64,000 bases of DNA. Origin: Apoderus coryli. Lineage: Eukaryota > Arthropoda > Insecta > Coleoptera > Attelabidae. The notes under the pieces were generated by a model that saw only the letters and a program-made list of their open reading frames with translations, was not told the origin of the DNA and made no database searches. Positions 44,614 through 56,010 of the stretch are shown here, piece after piece (positions within the stretch are counted from its first letter, which is position 1; each line of letters begins with the position of its first letter). The translations under genes and the position numbers were made by a program. The stretch lies in assembly GCA_911728435.2 (NCBI GenBank), contig OU452209.1, forward strand, positions 9,406,869 to 9,470,868. The letters run 5' to 3'.

Positions 44614-44912
44614 TACAACTCTCTGCCTGACGAGGTCAAGAAAATGACAGGTTTCAGTTTCAAATTAGCTGTCAGGACTTGTATAGTAAGGGGACATGGC
44701 AACGCGTAGTGATTTGTGAGTGTTTATTGCTATTTTTTGTGAGAAATTATAGTAGTATATGGTCGGACATACTATATGTTTTTGTGCGTTTTTCTGTTTT
44801 CTTTTACTTTTACTAGGTAGTAATTAGGTGGTTAAGATAGGAGGCTTGCCTCAACTTCGCCATTTGTAAAATGCTTTTTTTTACAATAAAGTTATTATTA
44901 TTATTATTATTA
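44614..44912 (+). mobile_element. 5'-truncated LINE 3' end
   Basis: Encodes the last residues of a LINE ORF2 (NSLPDEVKKMTGFSFKLAV, stop near 44,708), then a 3' UTR ending AATAAAG(TTA)n. It interrupts the monomer array: its flanks (GTTATTTATA and TCACATTT) are contiguous in the sister repeat near 45,720. Confidence 0.85.
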
Positions 44913-47230
44913 TATCACATTTAATAGGTTATATTCTATCAAAGCTATAAATAAGTAATCAATATTTCTGCTATGTTTAAGAAATATGTTTTTTCTAAAC
45001 TTTTTACCCCATTTTACACTTTTTTCGAATGTCAATGTGGTCTATGTTTTATGTTAAATAATTTAGGTTATATTTAATTAAACGCACAAAAAATTATTCA
45101 ATACTTCGGATAAGCTTAAGAACTATGATTTTTTAATTTTTGAACCCTCTTTTTAAATCCTTTACCTAAAGGGCGTAGCTACGCTCAATGTTAATCACCA
45201 CCTATAAATATCCTGTAGTGTTTCCGTACCAAATGTGGTTAAAATCCGTTAAGTGGTTTTTGAGTTATCACGGATACAAATTGTTTCTGACCGTTTCATA
45301 GAATTTTCACGGACGCCTATGGTACATTAATTTTTGTCGTGTGTTTTTAACACCAATTCAACTAGTTAAATATACATTACATTTTAAATATTTTTTATTT
45401 TACCCCCTTTTCTACTATTTGCGAACGCCTATGTAAATGCAAATTTTATGCTGCATTTCGTAGGTTATTTTATATCAAAACTATATATTATTAGCAAATT
45501 TTTCTGGTATATTTGGGAAACATTTTTTTTTTTGTTTTTGGCCCTTTTTTAGACTATTTTCGAACGCCTGTGTGTACCAATTCTTTTATGGAACATTGTT
45601 TAGCTTATATTGTATCACAACAATGAAAAATTATGCCATATTTCTAATAAGTTTAGGAAGCATTTTTTTTTTTATTTTGACCCCTTTTACACTATTTACG
45701 AACGCCTATGACAACAAGTTATTTATATCACATTTTATAGGTTATATTCTATCAAAACTATAAATAACTAGTCAATATTTCTGCTATGTTTAAGAAATAC
45801 GTTTTTTCTAACCTTTTTACCCCATTTTACACTTTTTTCGAATGTCAATGTGGTCTATGTTTTAGGTTAAATAATTTAGGTTATATTTAATTAAACGCAC
45901 AAAAAATTATTCAATACTTCGGATAAGCTTAAGAACTATGATTTTTTAATTTTTGAACCCTCTTTTTAAATCCTTTACCTAAAGGGCGTAGCTACGCTCA
46001 ATGTTAATCACCACCTATAAATATCCTGTAGTGTTTCCGTACCAAATGTGGTTAAAATCCGTTAAGTGGTTTTTGAGTTATCACGGATACAAATTGTTTC
46101 TGACCGTTTCATAGAATTTTCACGGACGCCTATGGTACATTAATTTTTGTCGTGTGTTTTTAACACCAATTCAACTAGTTAAATATACATTACATTTTAA
46201 ATATTTTTTATTTTACCCCCTTTTCTACTATTTGCGAACGCCTATGTAAATGCAAATTTTATGCTGCATTTCGTAGGTTATTTTATATCAAAACTATATA
46301 TTATTAGCAAATTTTTCTGGTATATTTGGGAAACATTTTTTTTTTTGTTTTTGGCCCTTTTTTAGACTATTTTCGAACGCCTGTGTGTACCAATTCTTTT
46401 ATGGAACATTGTTTAGCTTATATTGTATCACAACAATGAAAAATTATGCCATATTTCTAATAAGTTTAAGAAGCATTTTTTTTTATTTTGACCCCTTTTA
46501 CACTATTTACGAACGCCTATGACAACAAGTTATTTATATCACATTTTATAGGTTATATTCTATCAAAACTATAAATAACTAGTCAATATTTCTGCTATGT
46601 TTAAGAAATACTTTTTTTCTAACCTTTTTACCCCATTTTACACTTTTTTCGAATGTCAATGTGGTCTATGTTTTAGGTTAAATAATTTAGGTTATATTTA
46701 ATTAAACGCACAAAAAATTATTCAATACTTCGGATAAGTTTAAGAACCTGTAGTATTTCCGTACTAAATGTGGTTAAAATCCGTTAAGTGGTTTTTGAGT
46801 TATCACGAATACAATTTTTTTCTGACCCTTTCATAGAATTTTCACGGACGCCTATGGTACATTAATTTTTGTCGTGTATTTTTAACACCAATGCAACTTG
46901 TTAAATATACATTACATTTTAATTTTTTTTATTTTACCCCCTTTTCTACTATTTGCGAACGCCTATGTAAATACAAATTTTATGCTGCTTTATCTTATAT
47001 CAAAGCTATATATAATTAGCCAATTTTTCTGGTGTATTTGGGAATTTTTTTTTCGCTTTTGGCCCTTTTTTTAGATTTTTTCGAAAGAATATTTTTTAGC
47101 TTATAATGCCATGTCCTATAGTATTTTTGTACCAAATTTGGTTAAAATCTGTTAAGTGGTTTTTTCGTTTTCGTGCATACAGACAGACAGACATACATTT
47201 TTTTAAAACTACTTATTAGCTCTCCATATC
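44913..47230 (+). repeat. Higher-order repeat, left arm of the foldback composite
   Basis: A block of about 813 bp occurs twice almost identically (landmark GGGCGTAGCTACGCTCAATG at 45,171 and 45,984), then a third, diverged and deleted copy. Each block holds about six monomers of roughly 140 bp built around CCCCTTTTCTACTATTTGCG or a variant, AACGCCTATG, then TAGGTTATATT. Short open frames are by-products. Confidence 0.85.
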
Positions 47231-47344
47231 ATAGATGTAATATATGTATATATGGAGACTATTAATTTCATAAAAAATTTTTAGCTCTCCATATCATATA
47301 TGTAATATATGTATCATATGGAGACTATTAGTTCCATGAAAAAA

Positions 47345-50300
47345 AATTTTTTTTTAATTTCACCGGAAATACTTGTTTTTGGTCATTTTATACATAAATA
47401 AGTAGTTTTAAAAAAATGTCTGTCTGTCTGTCTGTATGCACGAAAACGCAAAAACCACTTAACAGATTTTAACCAAATTTGGTACAAAAATACTATTGGA
47501 CATGGCAAGGAGCTGATTAGATTTTGGGAAACATTGAGCGTAGGCAAGGGGTTTAAAAGAGGGTTCAAAAATTAAAAAAATTCATAGTTCTTAAACTTAT
47601 CTGAAATACTGCATATTTTTTTACGCATTTAATTGAATATAACCTAAAATATTGAACATAAAATACTGGACCACATTGGCGTGCGAAAATAGTGTAAAAT
47701 GGGGTAAAAAATATTTAAAAAACCGTACTTCTTAAACATAACAGAAATATTAACTAATTATTTATAGCTTAAATAGAATATAACCTACAAAATGTGTCAT
47801 AAATAACTTACTTTCATAGGCGTTCGCAAATAGTGGAAAAGGGGTCAAAACATAAAAAATATATGTTTTCTAAATTTATTCGAAATTTGGAATAATTTTT
47901 CATAGTTGTGATAGAATATAACCTAAAAAATGTTACATAAAAGAATTGGTTCACACAGGCGTTCGAAATTAGTCTAAAAAAAGGGTCAAAAACGAAAAAA
48001 AAATGTTTTCCAAATATATCAGAAAAATTGGCTAATTATATATAGCTTTTATATAAGATAAGGCAGCATAAAACTTTTATTTACATAGGCGTTCGTAAAT
48101 AGTAGAAAAAGGGTTAAAATAAAAAAAATTAAAATGTAAAATTTTTTATATTTAACTAGTTGAATTGGTGTTAAAAATACACGACAAAAATTAATGTTCC
48201 ATAGGCATCCGTGAAAATTCTATAAAAGGGTCAGAAAAACTATGTATCCGTGATAACTCAAAAACCACTTGACGGATTTTAACCACATTTGGTACGAAAA
48301 TACTACAGGATATTTATAGGTGGTGATTAACATTGAGCGTAGGCAAGGGGTTTAAAAGAAAGTTCAAAAATTTAAAAAATCATTGTTTTTAAACTTATCC
48401 GAAATATTGAATAATTTTTCATAGTTGTGATAGATTATAGCCTACAAAATGTTACATAAAAGAATTGGTTGTGAACGTTCGAAAAGTGGTCAAAAACGAA
48501 AAAAAAAAAATGTTTTTCCAAATATAACAGAAAAATTGGCTACTTAAATATATCCTTGATATAAGATAACCTACAACATGCAGCATAACAATTTTGTTTA
48601 CATAGGGGTTCATAAATGGTAGAAAAGGGGCAAAATAAATTTTATAATAAAACTAAAAAAAATCAATTATTTTGCGTACAAGAACTTGGCCTAGAAGATC
48701 TGAAATATAAAATATGTACGTATAAATATTGCCTCGAAAGAGAAGAAAAATGCACAAAACCCGATCCTTAAAAAATAACTGATGTCTAAAACGAAACAAA
48801 AATTTATTAAATTTAGATAAATGACAAAAAGGTCATAAAATTATTACTTTTACACTTAAATATGGAGAGCTATTGGTGCCTCGAGAGCAACAGTTTATTT
48901 TTTTTAATTTCACCGGAAATACTTGTTTTTGGTCATTTTATACATAAATAAGTAAGTAGTTTTAAAAAAATGTATGTCTGTCTGTATGCACGAAAACGAA
49001 AAAACCACTTAACAGATGTTAACCAAATTTGGTACAAAAATACCATAGGACATGGCAAGGAGCTGGTTAGATTTTGAGAAACATTGAGCGTAGGCAAGGG
49101 GTTTAAAAGAGGGTTCAAAAAGTAAAAAAATTCATAGTTCTTAAACTTATCCGAAATACTGCATAATTTTTTACGCATTTAATTGAATATAACCTAAAAT
49201 ATTGAACATAAAATATTTGACCACATTGGCGTTCGACAATAGTGTAAAATGGGGTAAAAAATATTTAAAAAAAAACGTACTTCTTAAACATAGCAGAAAT
49301 ATTAACTAATTATTTATAGCTTTAATAGAATATAACCTATAAAATGTGTCATAAATAACTTACTTTCATAGGCGTACGTAAATAGTGGAAAAGGGGCCAA
49401 ACATAAAAAATATATATTTCCTAAACTTGTTCGAAATATGGAATAATTTTTTATAGTTGTGATAGAATATAACCTAAAAAATGTTACATAGAAGAATTGG
49501 TTCACACAGGCGTTCCAAAATAGTCTAAAAAAGGGTCAAAAACGAAAAAAAAAATGTTTCCCAAATATACCAGAAAAATTGGCTAATTATATATAGCTTT
49601 TATATAAGATAAAGCAGCATAAAACTTTTATTTACATAGGCGTTCGTAAATAGTAGGAAAAGGGGTAAAATAAAAAAAAGTTAATGTAATTTTTTTATAT
49701 TTAACTAGTTGAATTGGTGTTAAAAATTCACGACAAAAATTATAGTACCATAGGCATCCTTGAAAATTCTATAAAAGGGTCAGAAAAATTTGTATCTGTG
49801 ATAACTCAAAAACCACTTAACGGATTTTAACCACATTTGGCACAAAAATACTATAGGATATTTATAGGTGGTGATTAACATTAAGCGTAGGCAGGGGGTT
49901 TAAAAGAGGGTTCAAAAATTTAAAAAATCATAGCTCCTAAACTTATCCGAAATATTTAATAATTTTTTGTGCGTTTAATTAAACATAACCTAAAATATTT
50001 AACCTAAACAATTAGACCACATTGACATTTGAAAAAAGTGTAACATGAGGTAAAAAGCTTAGAAAAAACGAATTTCTTAAACATAGCAGAAATATTGACT
50101 AGTTATTTATAGCTTTGTTAGAATATAATCTAAAAAATGTGTTATATATAAGTAACTTGTTTTCATAGTCGTTCGTAAATAGTGTAAAAGGGGTCAAAAT
50201 AAAAACATATATATACTGCTTAAACTTATTCGGAATACGGAATAATTTTTCGTAGTTGTGATAGAATATAACCTAAAAAATGTTACATAAATGTACCGGT

Positions 50301-50740
50301 TCACACAGGCGTTCAAAAATGGGTCAAAAACGAAAAAAAAAAGTTTTTCCAACTATAGCAGAAAAATTGGCTACTTATATAAGTATAGCTTTGATATAAG
50401 ATAACCCACAACATGCAGCATAACAATTTTGTTTACTTAGGGGTTTGTAAATAGTAGAAAAGGGGGCAAAATAAATTTTATAATAAAACTAAAAAAAAAA
50501 TCAATTATTTTGCGTACAAGAACTTGGCCTAGAAGATCTGAAATATAAAATATGTACGTATAAATAGTGCCTCCAAAGAGAAGAAAAAAAAACAAAACCC
50601 GATACTTAAAAAAAATAGCTGATGTCTAAAACAAAACAAAAATTTATTATATTTAGATATATGACAAAAAGGTCATAAAATTATTACTTTTACACTTAAA
50701 TATGGAGAGCTATTCGTGCCTCGAGGGCAACAGTTTATTT
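47345..50740 (-). repeat. Higher-order repeat, right arm of the foldback composite
   Basis: Minus-strand copies of the same monomers. The segment ACCGGAAATACTTGTTTTTGG occurs at 47,361 and 48,911, so two similar blocks of about 1.55 and 1.8 kb lie in tandem. Each ends outward in CTCTCCATATTTAAGTG. More diverged from the left arm than the left blocks are from each other. Confidence 0.8.
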
Positions 50741-51179
50741 ATGTATATGTGTATTATGGCCAAAAACAAGTATTTCCGGTGAAATTAAAAAAAAAATTGT
50801 TTCATGAAACAAATAGTCTCCTAATATATACATATATTACATATAATATGATATGGAGAGCTAGAAATAAAATATTTTATAAAATGTAATTTTTATAATG
50901 TTTAATTTTTATTCTGAATTTTAATTACAAACTATAAAAAAAATAATAGATAAATCAGGTTTATACAATTTTTGAATATATAGGTACGTAATGTTCTAGA
51001 ATGACCTGAGGAAGGCGATAAACCATCGCCGAAACGTAGTCAATAAAGTTAGACAAGCGAAATGTAACTCTTCGCTAAAAATTAACTTCACAACTTAAAA
51101 TATTTGTCAGATCAACATCAATAACCAAGATTAATTATGTTGTCCAAGTCATGGTAAACTTGGAGATTAACGACAATGA

Positions 51180-51560
51180 GTTCTTTCAGCATGTCCTGTG
51201 GACAGACGAAAGCCGTTTTGTTAGTAACTGTAAACCAAATATAAAAATTAATAATAATAAGCTACTCAAAATCTGCATTTTGTCAATCTGATCTAAAACC
51301 AAGGACATTTTAGCAATAACGTTTGCTATGGCATTATTAACGGGCATTTAATTGGTACATACCAAGGTGCCATTGCAGATACGAGCAAATATGTTTTTCC
51401 AGCATGACGGAGCGCTGTTCCATAAAACAAGAATCGTCCAAGAATTTATAAATGCTATTTTCGGGGAAATTTGTATAGCTATAAATGGACTGGTAAATGG
51501 CCGCTTAAATCACTTGACTTGACCCGACTAGACTTCTTCCCGTCGGGAACATTCTAAATT
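51180..51560 (+). pseudogene. Mariner transposase, catalytic remnant
   Basis: Pieces FFQHVLWTDESRFV (first D), FQHDGALFHKTRIVQEFI (second D) and GKWPLKSLDLTRLDFF (third D), in several frames with stops. Corrected for one indel, about 36 residues separate the last two D, as in the intact mariner at 17.2-19.2 kb. Confidence 0.75.
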
Positions 51561-52763
51561 AAAGTGTATAAAACGCCAACCCTTAACTTAGAACATTTTA
51601 AGGAAAAAATTGGAAATGCATGTCGTAATAATATAGTTGCTATTAAATAGTATCAAATGTTTTTTACTGTTCAATAAATAATTATTACTTCCAACTAATG
51701 TTTAATTATTAATGAGACTACACTAAAAGGCATGGATAACTCTTGATTGAATATCAAATGTTTGACTTATATTACAAGTTATCACAAGAATACTATTTGT
51801 CAACCATTAGTTTAATTGTTGACAGGTATAATTGCAGTTTGTTTTCAAATCAAAGTCTACTAAAAGTTGTGGCGGTTGTGAATATTTGTTTTTTCTGCAA
51901 ATTTGCTTAAAATTTTTTAACGAATAAATACAGCAATTTTTTTCTTTACAAAATCAGCTGTTTTGAACTATGCAAAAATATAGGTAGGTATTCAGAAAAA
52001 AAAGTTTTTGACCTCATTTACTTCAGTTTCCAATTTTGGAAAAAATCAAATGTGGGTTAAAATAAAGCTTACTTAATTTCATTTAAACACCTTTTTCAGA
52101 ATTTTTCTATAGTTTTCCATTTTCTCATAACAAAGCTAGGACATCGAGTTTTGCCCACCCTGTACATACATAGCCAGATATCATATATTATGCTTGCATA
52201 GGTAGCCGTCCAATAACACGTAACACCTATAATAAAAAGACAGAGCGCCCAGATAATATTTTTCTGTTATGTCAGCTTTGTTGTAGGGCATTGAAAATAT
52301 GCGTTATGGGAAATGATCCGCGTTTGCCAGCTTGCTGCGAACATATCAAATTCCAGATTTTCGCATATTGAATTATATTTATAGCTTATACGTTAAAAAA
52401 ATATAGCTTTTGAAAGTCCTATAAATATATAAAAGTGATGTAATATAATATGTATTAATTCCTTTAACAGTCTTTTCCATGGAAATTCATTTATCGACGT
52501 GGTAACAATGCATTTTCTTTGTTTTCATATAAATAACAAGTGATATTATATTTTTAGTAATAAAGAAGTGTAATTAATAGTTTATTTGCTCACGAAATGT
52601 TTCGTTAATAGTTAAAAAGCGTAGTTAAATCGCATTGTAAACAATTAAATCCTGTTAAAGTGCGTAATTTGCAGTTTTTGCTATAGTGCAGCCTCGTTTG
52701 TGTTACTAGTTTAGTTTTGTGTTGAGTGTTTGTAAGATTTGGTATCATTATTATTTTGAAATT

Positions 52764-52910
52764 ATGCCTTAAGCGTGTTGTGTTCCTGCGTGTAAAAAAA
52801 TAAGAGAACGGACCAAAAGTTCTCGTTTTTTGGATGTATCGCTGAGATCGATCGAAAAAAAAAATTGTGTCAACAAAAAATAGCAGTGTGCGAGGTATAT
52901 TTTGCTGAAG
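52764..52910 (+). pseudogene. THAP-domain-like relic
   Basis: ATG at 52,764, then a stop (TAA), then ACCVPACKKIRERTK, SSRFLDVS, and in a shifted frame VCEVYFAEVN. The pattern C-x4-C..F..C-x2-(H to Y)-F resembles a THAP zinc finger with the histidine lost. THAP fingers occur in P-element transposases and host factors. Short and broken; could be chance. 52,163-52,763 has no recognised gene. Confidence 0.35.
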
Positions 52911-53194
52911 TTAATATAATAATAATAGCGTGTATTTGACCAACAGTTTACAAATCCTCTACAGGACAAATATCGTAAATTAATACCATAATACAATTTC
53001 CAATACATTGATATATAACAGACAAAACAAAGTAACAATAATTCGAACCCCATAATAACAATTCTAATTACTAAAGTGATCATTGTCAGATCCTAGAACT
53101 TCACTCAAACCAGAATCAAAGATGTCACAGTTCGCACAAATACAATTGTAGTTAGCACACATTATACTAATGGGAGAACGTAGAAGCACATTCG

Positions 53195-54012
53195 TTATTG
53201 CTCTGTCAATGTGAAAAGGCTGATTATATCGATTAAATCAGCTTGAAGCTCATCACAGTCATCAATATTCTCAATTTGAAAGAAAATCTTTAAATCATCT
53301 TCAAACAATAACTTAACCATAATTATGTTTGTTAATAAAATCAATTTTTGCGAACAACAATGGACCCAGGTGAGAACCTTGAAGAACATTTGAAAGTGAC
53401 CGATATGCGTATGACCTGTATCCATTACATGGCATAATCTGCTCTCTATTCGAAAGATATGAATTAAAAAAATGTTCAAGTCCGTAACAAAACCGAATTG
53501 CTGCAGCAATATCCCATGATCTACCCTATCAAAAGCCTTTGCGAAGTCCGTGTATATCACATCCATCTGGCCGCTCTTATCAATCACCTGTGAAATAATT
53601 GGAGGAGTCATTAATGCCAGATTAGATACTAGTGGTAGAGCTCATTGACATGAAACCATGTGGCATCGATGTAATCTTATCTCGGTCAAACAGATAGATA
53701 CGATCACACAACACACACTCAAATAACTTACAGAAATTAGACAGAATAATTATAGGTCTGTAGTTGTCAATCACTACCAATTACAGGAACAACCCTAGAC
53801 TTCATCCATTGAACTGGAAATGTTTTACTTTTTAATGATAAATTGAAAATATTTTCTTTACTATTTAATGATAAATTGAAAATAAAATATAATGGGCAAC
53901 AAGCGCCGGAGCACAATCCTTGACAAGAAACGACCGCATACCATCAGGCTCAGATGTTAATTTGTTTTTTAATTTTTTGCCCGCCAAAATAATTTCATTC
54001 ATCATAAACTCC
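53195..54012 (-). pseudogene. Jockey-like LINE RT, degraded
   Basis: Minus-strand fragments: NKLTSEPDGMRSFLVKDCAP (about 54,000), FPVQWMKSRVVPVI, ILSNFCKLFECVLCDRI and DKITSMPHGFMSMSS, VIYTDFAKAFDRVDHGILL (catalytic D, 53,560), VLTWVHCCSQKL in the PQGS region, FEDDLKIFFQIENID (ADD replaced by EDD). The N-terminal part lies at 55,480-55,923, beyond a gypsy insertion. Confidence 0.82.
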
Positions 54013-54014
54013 TG

Positions 54015-55232
54015 CTAACCGGGACCACTCACTATAAAATTTGTGAACCACATCGAGATCCAATCAAAATTTTTATTTCTACAATTTAATTTACATTTGC
54101 CTAACACCTGCAGATGATTATTTGTATAAGACTTCAATTGAATGTTCGTTTTATGTAAATTTCTTAAATCTAAACCTAAGTCTTTCAATACATCGCATGA
54201 TATTAAATTTGCTTGTGCTCCAGTATCTAATTTGAAATTTACAGATTTTTTCCTATTAATAATTAAATTTACATACCAAGCACTGCTTTGTCGATTAATT
54301 TCATTAATACTACCGACGAAAACGTAGTTTTCTTCCGAACTCTCGTCATCTTCTTTTTTTCGTATGTCGACTGTGTGAACGTTTTTTCGTTGGCACACTT
54401 TCCCGAAATGATTAAATAACCCACACACATGACACTTTTTTCCGAATGCTGGGCACTGATTTTTACCGTGAGCACTACCGCACCTGTAACACACACCACT
54501 ATTTTCCGGTAAACGCTGATTCGATGAAAATTTTCTTGGAAAATGACTTTTCACTTGTGGATTACCATTAGAACTCGATGCAGCACTATAGTTTGGTCCC
54601 GCACGATTTGCGTTAACATTTTGTTGCTTATATTTTTGCATTTTATTTATAACACCTTTTTTTCTAATTTCAAATACAGCTTCTTCCCGAACACCAGTTG
54701 CCATCATTGTTGACTGCTTTTTTGAGCTTTCAACCGATATACAATATTTTACGGCATCATCCAGGTCCATTTCGTCGTCCTGCAATAACTTTTCACGCAG
54801 TAATTGATTATCTAAACCAATTGTCATAATACACTTTATTAAACTATTTTTTAAATTTCCAAATTCACAAGACCTTGATTTGTTTTTTAAGTCAGTAACA
54901 AACTGTTCTATACTTTCGTTCGCTTGTTGTTTTCTTGTAAAAAACTTGAAACGTTCGTACGATAAGTTTTTTTTCGGCGTAAAATGATCTTCGAATTTTT
55001 GTATCACACACTCCAATTTATTTTTATCATCATTTTCAAACGTAAACGTGTTATATATAGTAAATGCATCTTCACCAAAATAGTGTAGTAATTGTGCGAC
55101 TAACACTTTTTGGTCTTTTTTACCAATTTCGGAAGCAACTAGATAATTCTCGAATTTCTGCCGCCATATTTTCCATTTTTCAGACAAATTTCCGGTTAAA
55201 AGCATTGGCGAAATTCCTCTACTATCACCCAT
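54015..55232 (-). CDS. Ty3/gypsy-type Gag and protease fragment
   Basis: 405 codons from ATG 55,232. Gag: WKIWRQKFENYLVASEI, YERFKFFTRKQQANESIEQF. Two CCHC knuckles: CYRCGSAHGKNQC and CHVCGLFNHFGKVC (about 247-280). Protease start: FKLDTGAQANLISCDVL (DTG, about 340). The frame ends at 54,015 right where LINE sequence begins, so RT, RNase H, integrase and the 3' LTR are missing. The domain layout is that of gypsy elements of the K02A2.6-like type. Open throughout, so either truncated at insertion or deleted later. No clear LTR in 55,233-55,480. Confidence 0.88.
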   Translation of the reverse strand: MGDSRGISPMLLTGNLSEKWKIWRQKFENYLVASEIGKKDQKVLVAQLLHYFGEDAFTIYNTFTFENDDKNKLECVIQKFEDHFTPKKNLSYERFKFFTRKQQANESIEQFVTDLKNKSRSCEFGNLKNSLIKCIMTIGLDNQLLREKLLQDDEMDLDDAVKYCISVESSKKQSTMMATGVREEAVFEIRKKGVINKMQKYKQQNVNANRAGPNYSAASSSNGNPQVKSHFPRKFSSNQRLPENSGVCYRCGSAHGKNQCPAFGKKCHVCGLFNHFGKVCQRKNVHTVDIRKKEDDESSEENYVFVGSINEINRQSSAWYVNLIINRKKSVNFKLDTGAQANLISCDVLKDLGLDLRNLHKTNIQLKSYTNNHLQVLGKCKLNCRNKNFDWISMWFTNFIVSGPG

Positions 55233-55479
55233 TGTGAATAAACACTTTTAATTTTCACACACCTTTTTTTTTCTAAATAATTTAGTACATAATTTTCAAT
55301 TACAATTTTTCAAAACTAACAGTTTTTTCTTTATCAGATACAGACTACGCCATGATATATTTTATTCAAGGTCGAAGGCTCTGAATTAAACGACCACTGA
55401 AGTTGAACTACTCTTTATTTTAAATATTTATTTATTTATCTCTAAGTATTGTTTTTTATATATTTAACAAATGTGAATA

Positions 55480-55923
55480 GAATCAAATACGAGGGAACTA
55501 TAATATGTGACAACGAACACAGGTACATATACTCTCAAAAAAAAAAATGACAAAAGTAGTCACTATATCTTGGGGATCACTGATTTATATATCATTATAC
55601 ATCATTACTCCTGGGATTCTGGATGAATTACTATTCCACTGAAAATACCTCCAAAACTCCCTAGGTTCACTTGCTATATTATTCTGAACCTCATCAATAT
55701 AATTATCATAAGCAACTCTAGTATCTATTTTCATTGCTGACCTAAGCCTTTTAATTTCCTGTAAATAATACTGGTCACCATTTTTCTTATACTTCCTTAG
55801 ACATTTTTCCTTTAGTTTAATATTTCTTACGATATACCAGGTCGGGAAACGACAAGAAAAATTCTTGTAAAATGACACATGAGAGTCAATCATAGAATAA
55901 AACACTTTATAAAATTCATCCAC
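55480..55923 (-). pseudogene. LINE ORF2 linker, 5' part of the split LINE
   Basis: MDEFYKVFYSMIDSHVSFYK, TWYIVRNIKLKEKCLRKYKK, DTRVAYDNYIDEVQNNI, REFWRYFQWNSN then, past a stop at 55,585, SDPQDIVTTFV. This is the basic linker before RT in Jockey-like ORF2. It continues in 53,195-54,012. Confidence 0.8.
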
Positions 55924-56010
55924 ATCTCAATCAACATTCTTCATTTCGTAAAGGAAGGTCTAGTATAGAGTGATATAGCGACCGAAAATCAGCCTTCTTA
56001 GTTTATTTAT

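Larger units (their letters stand above)
42229..51082. mobile_element. Foldback composite element, about 8.9 kb
   Basis: Outer inverted repeats of about 110 bp (42,236-42,345 and 50,972-51,080) share AGCGAA..TTACATTTCG and GGCGATAAACCATCGCC. Inside are two multi-kilobase inverted arms (about 44,030-47,230 and 47,345-50,740) made of roughly 140-bp monomers. No transposase is seen. The design recalls Foldback (FB) elements of Drosophila, whose long inverted repeats are tandemly repetitive; the relationship is an inference. Confidence 0.6.
41525..52162 (+). mobile_element. Degraded long-TIR mariner split by a foldback composite
   Basis: Ends CAGGGTGAGCAAAATTCGATGT and the inverse of ACATCGAGTTTTGCCCACCCTG, with TA on both sides (41,523-41,524 and 52,163-52,164). 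The diverged TIRs extend about 380 bp inwards, to the AATTAAACTAATGGTTG region and its inverse near 51,800. Transposase remnants lie just inside each TIR. The foldback element at about 42,229-51,082 sits in the transposase gene. Confidence 0.85.

Noticed and set aside
44271..49505. Short hydrophobic frames in the higher-order repeat
   Set aside because: The same peptide-like strings recur with every monomer (FFILTPFTLFTNAYDNK and similar) and on the opposite arm; they reflect AT-rich repeat sequence.
50972..51080. Second hammerhead ribozyme in the foldback ends
   Set aside because: Core-like CTGAGGA and GAAAC with a good stem II are present, but the bases flanking the motif cannot form stem I, so I do not call it a ribozyme. 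It is kept only as part of the recurrent-motif finding.
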